From Buddleja alternifolia (Eukaryota; Streptophyta; Magnoliopsida; Lamiales; Scrophulariaceae): 64,000 nucleotides of DNA. The notes beneath the pieces were generated by a model that saw only the letters and a program-made list of their open reading frames with translations, was not told where the DNA came from and did not search any database. Positions 32,534 through 45,184 of the stretch are shown piece by piece (positions within the stretch are counted from its first letter, which is position 1; every line of letters begins with the position of its first letter). The position numbers and the translations under genes were made by a program. The stretch lies in the NCBI GenBank assembly GCA_019426215.1, contig CM033396.1:34400503-34464502 (forward strand). Direction: 5' to 3'.

Positions 32534-34975
32534 CTAAACTCTTTCTTTCACAACTAAGAACTTGATCTCTATATACTTAGACTTCGTCGAGCTCCTGTTG
32601 TTGTTGGAATACAACACTGCAGACCTATTGTCACAAAATATCTTAAGTGGTTTTTCTATACCATCTAAAATCTGTAGGCCAGTGACAAAGTTCTTCAGCC
32701 ATATTCCATGATTGGATGCCTCATAACATGCTACAAACTCAGCTGCCATGGTGGAGGAGGTTACGAGTGTCTGTTTATCACTCTCCATGAAATGGCTCCT
32801 CCAGCAAGTAGGTAGACATAGCTCGAAGTGGATCTTCTACTATCAACGCATCTAGCGAAATCAGAATCAAAATAGCCTATGATCTCCAATTGATCTGATT
32901 TCTTGTATGTGAGCATGTATCCCTTTTTTCTTTGTAAATACCGCATGACTCGCTTGGCTGCTTTCCAGTGATCCATTCCTGGGTTACTTAAATATCTCCC
33001 TAACATCCCAATAATGAAAGCAATATTCGAACGCGTACATACTTGAGCATACATTAGACTCCCTATAGCCGAAGCATAAGGAATCTTATGCATTTTCTTA
33101 GTTTCAAAGTCACTCTTGGGGCATTGACTTAAACTAAACTTATCTCCCTTAGCAACAGGGGCGTTTCCTGGTTTACAGTCTTGCATGCCAAATCTCTGAA
33201 GAAGTTTCTCGATATAGCTCTTTTGTGACAATCCAAGAATGTCCCGAGATCGATCTCGGTATATTTGGATCCCTAATACAAAAGAGGCGTCACCAAAATC
33301 TTTCATCTCAAAATTCTAAGCTAAAAATTGTTTGGTTTCGCACAACATGCCTATATCATTGGTGGCAAGCAATATATCATCGACATACAAGATTAAAAAG
33401 GTATACTTACTCCCACTGAACTTTTGGTACACACAATCATCTGCTACATTCATCTCAAAACCGAATGAGGTGATAACTTGATGGAACTTGTGATACCATT
33501 GATGAGATGCTTGCTTAAACCCATAGACGGATTTTTTTAATTTGCAAACCATTTTCTTTGAATCTCCTGATATAATGTTTTCTGGTTGCACCATATAAAT
33601 AGTCTCTTCAATGTTACCATTGAGAAACACAGTCTTAACATCCATGTGATGTAGCTCAAGATCTAAATGTGCCACCAAAGCCATTATTGTCCTGAAAGAG
33701 TCTTTCGATAAAACTGGAGAAAAGTCTCTTTATAATCGATGCCTTCTTTCTGTGTAAAGTCCTTAGCGACAAGATGTGCTTTGTACCTTTCGAATTCCTT
33801 TTGGTCTTAAATACCCATTTGTAACCAATTGGTTTCGCACCTTCCGACAATGGAACCAGGTCCCACACGTCATTGTCCATCATGGACTTTATCTCTTCAT
33901 TCATGGCATCGATCCACTTTTGAGAGTTAGTACTTTCTATGGCTTGACGGAAGTTAATTGAATCATCTTCCATCACTCCAATATCAAAATCATTTTCTTG
34001 AAGAAACACATTATAATCATCCGGAATCGCATTCCTTCTCTCTCTAGTGGATCTCCTTAATGACATTGGTTCTTGAGGTTGTATAGTTTGTTCTTCTGGA
34101 ACGACCTGAACAGGGAGTTGATTGATATTGTCTTGATCCAGAGTTTCTTCTTGAATAATGTCAGGTATGGAAGCCTGATCCTGATCATTATCAACAAAAA
34201 CTTGAGGAATATCTACATATTCTTCCTCAAAGACAAAATCATTAGTCCTTTCACCCCCCGCAAACTCAACATCCTCAAAGAACCGGGCATTACCCGTCTC
34301 GAAAATAGACTTGGTAGTGCGATCATAACACTTGTAACCCCTGGATCTCTCAGAGTATCCAATAAAGTAACAACTGATAGTTCTGGAGTCCAGTTTTTTT
34401 TCATTTATCTTCTAGGGCTTTGCCTCAGCTAGACATCCCTAAATGTGTAAGTGCTTTAAACTAGGCTTCTTGCCTATCCAAAACTCATAAGGGGCCTTTG
34501 CAGTTGCCTTAGTTGGCACACGATTGAGTATATACACTGCGGTCTTTAGAGCTTTTCCCCATAGTGATTGAGGTAAGGTAGAATGACTGATCATACTCCT
34601 CACCATGTCCTTAAGCATTCTGTTTCGTCTCTTAGCAACACCATTCATGGTCGAAGACCCTAGCATAGTGTACTATGGAACGATACAGCATTCCTCTAGG
34701 AATTTCGCAAATGGACCTGGACGTTGTTCACCTGAACCGTCATATCTACCGTAGTATTCACCACCACGTTCAGATCTAACGCTTTTGATTCTTTTGTTGA
34801 GTTGATTTTCAATTCAGCTTTGTAATTTTTGAACACGTCCAGTGATTGCAAACTTTCATGAATGAGATAAAGATAGCCATATCTTGAATAGTTGTCTATG
34901 AACGTGATGAAATATTGTTGACCATTCCAATAAGCCGAAGGGAATGGTCAACAAATATTCTTGTGAACAAGTTCT
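32534..34975 (-). pseudogene. Element B integrase end, RT and RNase H
   Basis: In minus-strand order: the integrase core resumes at 34975 (LELVH, ITFIDNYSRYGY), and its C-terminal part follows (34666-34439, [15 protein letters not shown]). Next come the RT start (34066-33656, W-x-DAMNEE, KWVF), the RT palm (33684-33316, HMDVKTVFLNG, YGFKQASHQWY, YVDD) and the RT end with RNase H (33306-32534, MKDFGDASFVLGIQI, SSTMAAEFVA, IFCDNRSAV). Frames change at each boundary, and the DNRSAV and YVDD motifs are intact. The RNase H tail is cut short by a stop at 32534. Confidence 0.85.
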
Positions 34976-34980
34976 AAGAC

Positions 34981-36741
34981 TGTTGGTCCCAAGTGGTATA
35001 CGAAAGGGTCTAGAAGGGGGGGGGGGTTGAATAGACCCTGAAGTCTTTTTCGACTTCTTAAAAATTCGTATCACTTTGAAGTATGTGAACGCTTGACAAG
35101 TTTAAGCGCCGGATGTGACGCTTGAGAAACGTTAACTTAGACTCGGTGATTTCAACGCTTACCAAAGTAGGGCAGAGTTTAGTCACTAAATCAGAGTTAG
35201 CACAGCGGAAGTATTTTATAGCTTAGCGTTCGGTTAATTAATCGAAAGTAGTCGCTTAGTTGTTTTAAGACTTTATCAGAATGTATGCAGTATGAATAGT
35301 AAAGCAGTAAAACAATGAATGCTTAAAGAGGTAAATGACACAAGATATTTGTAAGGTTCACTGGGTGATGTAATCCCAGCTACGTCCTTCTTCTCCTTTT
35401 ATCAGGGAGGTTTTTCCACTATGATGATTATCGAAGAGTCACACAGAGACTTCTAAAAGATAGAGGGAGATTGGATATGATCTTGGAACTCCTTGGTCAC
35501 ACAGATTTCAGCTCCACTAAAGATCTTCTATCCCCTTGCTTCTTTCACTCAGAAATGGTGCAAGTTACTCTTGATCTCGGAACTCCTTGGTCACACAGAT
35601 TTCAGCTCCAATAGAGATCAACTTCAACAAGCTTCTTTTACACAAAAATATTGCTTGCAAGTCAACCAGCTTTCTCACTCAGATGAAAGGTGTTGATGGT
35701 TTTGGTCACGGGTTTGTTTGTTTTTGGAAAGTTCAAACAACTTGGGGATATCTCAATGGTAGTATAGGTTCTTCTTAAAAAGAGATTTGAGATATGGGTG
35801 ACTGTCACTGGAATATTTGTGAAAAGCTTATATGGATATTTGGCTATGATTTTTAGTAAGCTTTTCTTTCAACAAAGTAGGTAATTTTTTTTGTGTGCCA
35901 GTTTACTTGTTTGTTGAAAGAGCTATTTATAAGGTATTGGTGGTTTTTTGTCCGTTTGACTCGGTTGGAGTCTCGTTTCCCCAAACATTCCTTGAGTTCA
36001 GACATTTCTAACTTTGGGTATATTTAATTGGTTAGGCATGGTCTTGGTTTCATAAATCTGACAGTCTAGGTCAAAGATATGGCTTGCCCATAAGTTATAG
36101 TGCTTATATTTTAATAGCACTTATCCGACTTTTAATGCATCTTGTCTTATTTCCGTTGGAAATAATTCGTCCGTTTGATTCATGCATTTTTAAGTCTTTG
36201 GATGGTTTTGGGTTTGAATTTTTCTGGTTACGTTCTTTGTAGGTTGTGTTGGTTTAACCTTTTTGGACGCTTGCTGAAGAGAATAGTTATTCTCGTGTAT
36301 TGGACAGACGCTTGGACTGATCCTGACTTTCTTTTCTTTATTTCAGACGCTTACTCTTCAATCTTGTCTTGATGGTCTCACTGAGAATTCCGTCATTTCA
36401 CTTGATGTTGAGTATTCGGCCTGAGTTATCCATTCGTAGTTTGAGCACTGGGATAATCCCTAAAGCGTTTGACGGACGCTTCAAGATATCTTTATCCATT
36501 GTAGCTTTAGACGCTTGATCTTCACCTTCATCACTTGGTAGACTCACCCAGAATTTTCCTAAGTGTTTTAGTGTCACATACTTAGTCTAAAGAATTCTAC
36601 AAAGATAAATACTATAAGCCTAAGATAAATAAGCTTTCAGGTACTTATACATAACATTCTATGAAAGCTTTTACACTTTTCGGAGTCTAACAGGAAGTCC
36701 TATTTGTCATCATCAAAACATCTAATATGAAATTCCTAACA
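34981..36741 (-). repeat. Left outer LTR of element C (1761 bp)
   Basis: TATAAATA (complement of 35924-35931) is a plausible promoter for minus-strand transcription. A ~38-bp segment (ACTCCTTGGTCACACAGATT and following bases) occurs twice, at about 35488 and 35582. A poly-G run (35015-35027) follows GTCTAGAA near the LTR edge, characteristic of SIRE-like LTRs. Confidence 0.9.
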
Positions 36742-36758
36742 ATTTCCCCCTTTTTGAT
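36742..36758 (-). promoter_or_regulatory. Polypurine tract of element C, copy 1
   Basis: The complement reads CATCAAAAAGGGGGAAAT directly before the TGTTAGG end of the downstream LTR, the priming site for plus-strand DNA synthesis. Confidence 0.8.
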
Positions 36759-36923
36759 GATGGCAATACTTATTTAGTTCAAGCGTTAGATACCTGAAAG
36801 TTAGCGTAAGTTAGTAAGTTAGTTTGAGCTTTAACGAGATGTTTCAGCTGTAAAATGCATTTTATATATATATTTCAAAGTACAGGCATTTTACAACTAA
36901 AAAGAGAGAGACACAAGTAAAAA

Positions 36924-39900
36924 TCAAGATCGTGGCTTGATCTTGTATCTCTTAGTCATTTCTGCACGGATTGCTTCAGTTATCTGATCTTCTAACGTCA
37001 TCATTGCATCATGATCTTTACTGATTATGTGCTTGTTTTCTTGAACTTGTCGTGCCTTAAAGGCAATGAAGTGTTTATCCCATTCCTCTGGACTGATGCC
37101 TATGTATCGTAGGCAAATTCTGAAGGTTTGGTCGAAGTCAGACATTTTTCTTTCTAAGGCTAATACTGCTGGATCAGATGGTTCTGGAATTGATGCTCTG
37201 AGAAGAGGAATGTCAAACTGTTCAAGTAGTGCTCTTGAAGGCAATGGAAGAGTTGGATAGAGCACTCTGGGAGTTTCTTTCTTATTGGACGCTTCAACCG
37301 ATGTGGTTACCCAAGAGGGATAGGGATACCTTGGTTCTGCACTCAGTGTGAGAGAAGTATCAATGTGTTGACGCTTGGATGGTGGAGGAGGAACTTGATC
37401 TTTAGATGTTGACGATTTCCTCTTTTCTCCCTTCTTTTCCCCCTTATTGCCATCATCAGTCTGTATGAAATGCTGAGTAAGAAGACTGACTTGAGCAGCA
37501 ATCTGAGCGACAGAGGCCTCAAGAGTGGTTAGACGCTGGTCGAAATGTTCTTTCATGACCAGGAGTTGAGCTTGATTAGCGTCTGTGAGAGAGGTCTCGA
37601 GAGCCGTGAACCGGTCTTGTAGATCATTGGTTAAAGCCACATGACTTGCCTGAGTAGCTGTAGATAGTTGCTGTATTTGAGTGAGGCATTCAGTCATGGA
37701 CGGTTGAGCGTTGGGAAGTGCAGTGCGGACTTGAGGCTTAAAACGAGATGTGTGTTTGAGAGATTCAATAGGTACTTGATTAGTAGGATCAAATACTGTT
37801 CCTCGAAGCTCTGGAGCAGTGTTGGACTCGGTGGATGCAGTAGAGTCGGATTCAGTTGGACTGGGGGAATGAGGCGCTTGAGGTAATTCTAATAAGCGCT
37901 CAGGAGCAGGTAACATGTCAGCTGGTGCTGCAGTAAATTCTGATTCTATACGGCTAAAGTCCGTAAACCGAAAGTCCAAGCTGGCAAACGGTTCATCTGC
38001 ATATGGATACGTAGCAGTCTGCAGAAGTTCATTCAAATGTAGAGTGGGGAGATAAGTACCTTGAATGAACGTTCTGATAGGACTATCCAGTGCCCTGATA
38101 TACAGTGGCCCGAGGATATCCAGCACATGAGTGGGAAAGATTTTGGAGGGCGCTTTGCAGATGGAGAATAAGGCATCTGGGCAATAGTGTTGTGAGAAGC
38201 CAATTAGCCGATCTGTTGGGAGAGTCTTCGGTTTCCGAGAGTCGGGAACGCGGAGCCGGTAATACTCTTCCAAGTATGGGTAGATGGCTGAAGCAAGCGC
38301 TTGAGATCTTTCTAGCAGCGATAAAACAAAATCATAGTGACTGAAGACTTCTTGTCGAATAGACGGAAGAAGTGGATATCCTCTGAAAGGATTGATCCGA
38401 GAGCCATCCCATTGTCGCAGATTGTCTGTGAAGATTTTGTCGAATAGAGAGACTGGAGGCATAATTGCCATCATGAGAGAAAAGTTGTCTTCACAGTGGC
38501 TAGGGGTGCAGTTCAGACAGGACAGGGGAGAAGAACCGCTGGTGGACGCTTGATCATCAAAGCGTAGAGAAGAGTTGGCCAGTTTGTGCAACGCTTGTCT
38601 TAAGCGGTGTTCAGGTTGATGGCGGATCAGAGGCAGCTTCAGAACGGGTCCAAGTCTATGCTGGCGCTGCGTCAGCATGTAGCGTGCAAATTTGGTCTTT
38701 TTATCATGAATCCCTATTCTGAACAGATGGGGAGCACTAACCAAGTCTTCAAATTTATACGTGTCACCCATGTAAGCTTCAGCCCATCTTATCTCAGTCA
38801 TACAATACTCAGTTCCTGCATTAAGTATAGCACGAAACCCTTGGTGATGAATATCACAGATGGATTCAAAACGATACCTGTCGGGTTGGTAGTTAGCGTT
38901 CCAGACGCAGTCAAAATATGCATCGGTTTCAAGTTGAATCATCTCGGTCAGGGATGCTGGACGCTCACCGGCATGTACTCCTTTATTCTTCCACAGGAGG
39001 AGAGGATTAGCTGAGCGCTTGTTTTCCTTGCTTTTGACCAGTGTTAGAGAGTGAGAATAGCCTTCTCTGTTTAGTAGCTCTTCCGTTGGGTTCAGAAGCT
39101 TATCCTGACGCTCATAGACTCTGATGTTGTAGTCTCTGAGAGCGAAGCCAGTGGGTTTGCTTGTCCCACAGTCCAGATAATAAGCTAAATCAACATCAGC
39201 TCTAGGAGTCTTGCCTCCTTGCCGCTGTGCTTGGAGAGTTACGGAAGCCGGGATGTGTTTGGGAGTCTTCCCGAGTTCAAGAGCTGTGTAGTAAGCTTCA
39301 TCAGCTGGGGTGGAGGCTGTATTAAAGAGAGTGTTGCGTACAGCCAGATCAAACTTTATGAGCTTGGCGATATCATTTTCGGCATTGATAAGACTTTCTT
39401 CATTGTATCCTGCAGGTATGAAGGTCTCTGCGGGCGCTGGAGGCAAATAATCGACTGAGTGATCGATAGTCTTTGAGGGATCCAGCTTGAAGAAATGTCG
39501 ATGAATCACAACGTCGTTAGCATCGCTCTGACCTTCTGAGCGTGCCTCTGTTGTACTAGGTAATGCAAGCAATGGTTGAGCCCTTGGATTTCAGGTTCAT
39601 CAGGCTCGAGATTTGTAGATTCGATGGCAGCTTCATGTGCGATGGCCACAATTTGGGCCATATCAACATCCAGATGGACATCAACGGGTGTTTCAAAGGA
39701 TGATATCGGGACAGCAGCTATGGCTTGATCACTTTGTGTAGCCTCAGAAGAAATGGCAGCAGTTGGACGCTTACGTCTCTTGAAGATACGCTTCACATTT
39801 ATACCTTCGGCGGGGAACGCTTGAGTCTGTGGAACTGCAGGTTCTTCAAAGTCAATATTTTTGAGAACTTTTCCAGATCTTTCCGACTAATGAGGGGTAT

Positions 39901-40829
39901 AGAATCCTCGTCATCTTCATCGCTTTTGATAGGTTGAGCCTTGGGCTTTCGAGGAGCCCGTTTCTTTGTGACAGTGGGACGCTTCACATTACGTTTGGCT
40001 TTCTCCTGATCTGGACGCTCAGCCTCCTCATCTGACGCTGCTCGGACAACTTGGCGCTCAGAGAGAGGCTTAGCAGCACCTCCAACTTTGGGTGGATTGA
40101 AAAGATTATTGATGATTCTTGGCCCATAGAACTTATGCTTGGCCACGGTGACTCCTGCTGAAGAGGTGCACTCTGCTCGGAAAATTAGATCACTTAAAAC
40201 TAGACCATAAGGTCTGTTTGAAGTGCGTAGACTGTCTCTGAACCTGCTGAATATATAGGCGCTCCAGTTGATTTTATCTTGAGTAGGATGGCAGTCATCA
40301 TCTGGAACTGGGTTGGGTTGATTTTGTCGAAGGTTCCCACTCTGCATTCTATGTTTTTACTGCAGAAATCAGCCAAGACTCGATACCTGTTCACTATATC
40401 TTTCTTCTCAAAGTACGGTTTGTATGGAACATCATCGTAAGCGCTAATCTGAGTCCAGACTTCTTGAATTTGTTCTTCAGTGATAGTGTCTAAAGTGGCT
40501 CCAGCATTAGGTAGAGAGAAATTCTGGGCAATAGAGGCCGCAGAGAGAGTGAACGTCTTTGATTCCTTCTTGGAGACAGGAAACAAACAAGTGATGGAAG
40601 TCTCATCGTCAGACAGTCGAGCATTTCTCCAGAAAAATTCTAGTTCTTCAGGAAACATATACGAGTATTTCGTGAGAAATTTCTGAAGCCCAACCTCTGC
40701 TACAGAATCCATTATTTCCGTTAAATCAATTTGGGGGTTTTCATAGAGAAACTTCCAATCAACTATAAGGCCTTCAGTGATCTTGACAACAACTTCAGCG
40801 GTTCCAGCAGTAGCCTTTTTGGGTGCCAT
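36924..40829 (-). pseudogene. Env-like / additional ORF of element C, copy 1
   Basis: A long coding region downstream of pol starts at ATG 40829 (MAPKKATAGTAE), moves through frames ending at 40200, 39799 and 39506, and finishes in an 882-codon open frame (39572-36924). The N-terminal third resembles the plant-retrotransposon domain found in SIRE-type extra ORFs (F-x-MM-x-A-I-L-L-K-I then W-S-A-Y-I-F-S-R-F). The middle is Pro/Ser/Thr-rich. Around residues 625-710 of the last frame a coiled coil is predicted from heptads, followed by a Lys-rich segment (KGEKKGEKRKSS). No clear signal peptide or membrane segment is visible, so 'env' is a positional name. The three shifts may be sequence errors. 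Confidence 0.65.
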
Positions 40830-41921
40830 TAGTGAGAAGTAGACAGAGATTACGAATGAAAATTTTTGGTTTTGAAAAAGAGAGAGACTTTTTCTTGCAC
40901 GAATGTAATAGAGTATAAGAGTGTTTGTGTTCTGCAGAAACTTCAATTTGAATGTTCTGTGTGTTTGAAGTTTGAGATGTTGACACGTGGAGGAATATAA
41001 ATCTCAGCCATTAAAATATAACTGTGGACGTGAATTTAGATTAAATAGGCACGGTTTCTTTTAGTAACTGCCACATATACTATTTTGAAGTCCGATTAAA
41101 AGTTTGAAACAGAGACTGAGAGTGATATGTGTGCCCATGAAAAACGGATACGTTCTTTATGAAAACTGTTCGGGAACCATAATTTTGAACAACTATTCAA
41201 ATGCCCGCCAAAAATTTGTTAAAGCGTCCGGACCTATTCAGAATGACGCTTGAAACAATTTAGTGTTATGTGGACGCTTGAGAATCTTGAGGGTCTCTTT
41301 CAAGTAACATTTTGTGCTTTAGCGGTCATTGTAACATATAGAATTATTCCTTTCAGGGTGTATATGAGGACACAGTTTCCCAGTACTTATCATTATGTCT
41401 TGGTAGTAGTGTTTTACTTTTGGTTTAAAATATTCAGCGCTGGTTGTATTCGTCTAAGATACATGGTAATTGTACTGACGCGTGTACATGTGCTGAACCA
41501 TCTTTGAAAAACGTGATGAGTACCCATGGGTTTTCTTGAGCGAAGGGTGAGGAATGTCAAGTCAGCATTAATTGCATTGATTGACTAATCCACTTTCTCG
41601 TTTTAGCGTAGGGTAATGTACGCTTGCTTTTAAAAGGTCTTTTTACTAACTGCTTTAGCCGGGAATAAAGCTAAGCGTTTAGTTTATTTTGAAAGAAGTG
41701 CAGACGCTAAGACAGATTTGTGTAATAAGCGTCAAAAAGGTTTTAAGTGTATGGTGCTAAGTGCGTATGACCGATGCAAGGGAAAACATTTTTGGTCATA
41801 TTCACTTAGGTATAGTTAGCTCTTTTAAGGTTCCCCCTATGTAGGTTCCCCATAAATTTCATAACATACAGTGAATTCCCCCTAAATTTCATGCCTAACA
41901 AAAGTATGATGTTTCGAATGA
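40830..41921 (-). other. Spacer between pol and env-like frame, element C copy 1
   Basis: About 1.1 kb without coding capacity on either strand. It would hold the leader of the env-like frame and any internal promoter or splice acceptor. It carries several GACGCTT/AAGCGT words. Confidence 0.5.
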
Positions 41922-44900
41922 TTAAGCATTTAGATCAATCATACCTAGTTCACTTCTTAAAGTGAGAAAACGTTGTTCGTTAAGCGCTTTGGTGAAGATA
42001 TCTGCCAGTTGCTTTTCTGTACCAATGAAGTGCATGGAGATATCTTTCTTTTGAACGTGGTCACGTAGAAAGTGATAGCGAATGTCAATGTGTTTGGTTC
42101 TAGAGTGAAGAACTGGATTTTGAGTCATTGCTAAGGCGCTTTGATTGTCACAATGGATAGGAGTTGGATCTAGGATTATTCCATAATCTCTAAGTTGTTG
42201 CCTCATCCAAAGGATCTGTGCACAACAGCTTCCAGCGGCTACATACTCAGCCTCAGCGGTGGAAGTAGCGATGGACTGTTGCTTCTTACTATGCCATGAA
42301 ATTAGTCTATCACCTAGAAATTGACATGTTCCACTAGTACTTTTTCTATCTATTTTGCATCCTGCAAAATCTGCATCTGAATAACCAATTAGTTCAAAAG
42401 GAGAATCCCTAGGATACCATAAGCCCACATTTTGTGTGCCTTTTAGGTACTTAAGGATTCTTTTAGCAGCAATTAAGTGTGATTCTCTAGGATCAGCTTG
42501 AAATCGTGCACACATGCATACTGAGAACATAATATCAGGTCTACTAGCTGTAAGATAAAGAAGTGATCCAATAATACCTCTATAGTTAGTGATATCAATT
42601 TTCTTTCCATTATCGTCTCTATCTAGCTTAAGCGTTTGGCTCATTGGAATTTTTGAAGGTGATGCATTTTCCATACCAAATTTCTTGATCATATCTCTAG
42701 TATATTTAGTTTGGTTGATGAATATGCCATTAGGGAGTTGTTTAACTTGTAATCCTAGGAAGAAAGTTAATTCACCCATCATGCTCATTTCAAATTGATC
42801 TTGCATCATTTTCGAAAATTTCTCACATAGACGCTTATTGGTAGATCCAAATATAATATCATCAACATAAATTTGAACTAGGAGAATATCTTCATTATGG
42901 GTAATTTTGAATAACGTTGTGTCAACGCTGCCTTTTGAAAAGCCTTTACCTATAAGGAAGATAGAAAGAGTGTCATACCATGCTCGTGGTGCTTGTTTAA
43001 GACCATAGAGTGCCTTGTCCAATTTGTAAACCATGCTTTTCCCATGGTTGTTGATGAATCCTGGTGGTTGCTCCACATATACTTCTTCTTGGAGTTTACC
43101 ATTCAGAAATGCACTCTTTACGTCCATTTGATACACTGTAAATTTGTTAAATGCTGCAAACGCTAGAAACATGCGGATTGCTTCAAGTCGGGCAACTGGA
43201 GCGTATGTTTCATCAAAGTCGATGCCCTCTTCTTGACAGTATCCCTGAGCTACGAGTCTGGCTTTGTTTCTAATCACAATCCCATTCTCATCCATTTTGT
43301 TTCTATAGACCCATCTAGTTCCAATGACCCCTTGGTGGGTTGGTCTTGGTACTAGCGTCCATACCTCATTTCTTTCAAATTGGTTTAGCTCTTCTTGCAT
43401 GGCTTCTATCCAACTTGGATCGTTAAGCGCTTCATCCACTTTCTTTGGTTCCATTTGAGATAGGAAGCTTGCAAACATGGCCTCATTTATTGTAGCGGCT
43501 CTTGTTCTAACGGGTGCTCCAATATCTCCAATAATTAGTTCTGGTGGATGGTCTCTGAGCCATTTTCTGTCTGGTTGGAACGGTTAAGAGATTGATCTAA
43601 CGTTTGATTAAACTGTGCAGGCGCTTGACCAATTCCTTGCGTAGGCGCTTCAGTGTTTATAGTTTGATTTGCTCTTGATGAACATTCCCCTCATGATCAT
43701 CAGCGTTTCTTGCAATGTCATCGTTGATGTCTTTACGAGTAGTCTTAGGATTAGGTACAATGATTTCATTATCTTCATCAATATCACTATCATCACATAG
43801 ATTGATTTGTGACGCTTGTTGAGATAAATCTTCAATTCCTGCATCATTAATATTAACCTTACTCGGTTCTTGGTTAGCATCATCAAACACAACATGAATG
43901 GATTCTTCAACCTTCGATTTGACCTTATTTAAGATGCGAAAGCTCTTTCCATTTTTGGCGTAACCTAGAAAGATTCCTTCATCTGTCTTAGGATCAAATG
44001 TCTTTAGGCTTTGGGAACCATTGTTATGAATGAAACATTTTGAACCAAATACATGAAAGTATGAAACATTCGGCTTACGTCCCTTCCATAACTCATATGG
44101 AGTCTTTTCATGTTGCTTGTTGATCATACACCGGTTCTGAGTGTAGCAAGCAGTGTTAATAGCTTCGGCCCACAACCTTTGAGGCAGCTTAGACTCGGCT
44201 AACATAGTCCTAGCGGCTTCTTTAAGCGTTCTGTTCCGTCGTTCAGCAACTCCATTTTGTTGAGGTGTTCTAGGTGCTGAATACTCATGAAGTATTCCAA
44301 AGTCTTTACAAAATTTCTCAACAATATGGTTAGTAAATTCAGTTCCTCTATCACTTCTAATTCTTGTTACTTTTAGATCTTTTGAGTTTTGTAGTTGACG
44401 AATTAGAGAGGTGAGCTTGGCACTAGTTTCATCTTTAGATGCTAGAAATTCTACCCATGTATAGCGTGAAAAATCATCAACTATTACTAGTGAATATTTT
44501 TTACCACTAACGCTCATGATTTGAATAGGACCAAACAAATCTAAATGTAGTAATTCAAGTATTCGAGAGGTCGATAGATGAAGCTTCTTCTTAAAGGATG
44601 ATTTAACTTGTTTACCCATTTGACAGGCATCACATAAGCGATCTTTATTAAAGGAACCTTTAGGTAATCCCTCTACGAGATTTAGAGATATTAATTGAGA
44701 GATTGTTTTGAAATTGAGGTGATTCATTTTTCTGTGCCATAACCAACCTAATTCGTTTTGATTCTTAGCTACGAAACATGTAGGTTGTTATCTAATGTTG
44801 AATCCCAATCTACTAAGTATACATTGTTTGTTCTTCTTCCTTTTAATTTAGTAGATCCTGTCTTAACATCGATTATCTCGCACAAGTCACTAGAAAATTT

Positions 44901-45170
44901 AATTTCAAAGCCTTTATCACAGAATTGACTTATGCTTAGGAGATTATGTTTAAGACCCTCGACATAGTATACATCATTGATCATGATGTTCCCCCTATGC
45001 ATGATACCTATACCTTTAGTTTTACCTTTAGAATTATCACCGAATATAACTTGAGGACCATTGGTTGCACGATAGTTGATCAAGAGATCCTTTGATCCAG
45101 TCATGTGTCTCGATGATCCACTATCTATGTACCATACTGAAGCGTCGGTGTTGGCTCTAGGTACCTGCAT
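41922..45170 (-). pseudogene. Element C pol, copy 1 (protease, integrase, RT, RNase H)
   Basis: Protease with DSGS at 45170-44769 (YIDSGSSRHMTG). Pre-integrase and integrase at 44727-43657, with H-x3-H (HRKMNH), CDACQMGK, and the D, D and E of HLDLFGP, RSDRGTEF and QNGVAERRN all present. RT-RNase H is an open frame of 518 codons at 43478-41922 with [30 protein letters not shown], and the RNase H residues D-x-[14 protein letters not shown] and CDNQSA, ending at the usual C-terminus. Two single-base shifts (about 44770 and 43600) separate otherwise complete domains. All catalytic motifs are intact, so the copy may be functional if the shifts are sequencing errors. Confidence 0.85.
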
Positions 45171-45184
45171 TCAAAAGGGCAGAT

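Noticed and set aside
34073..34432. Plus-strand 119-codon frame within element B
   Set aside because: Antisense to the integrase-RT linker of element B; no independent support.
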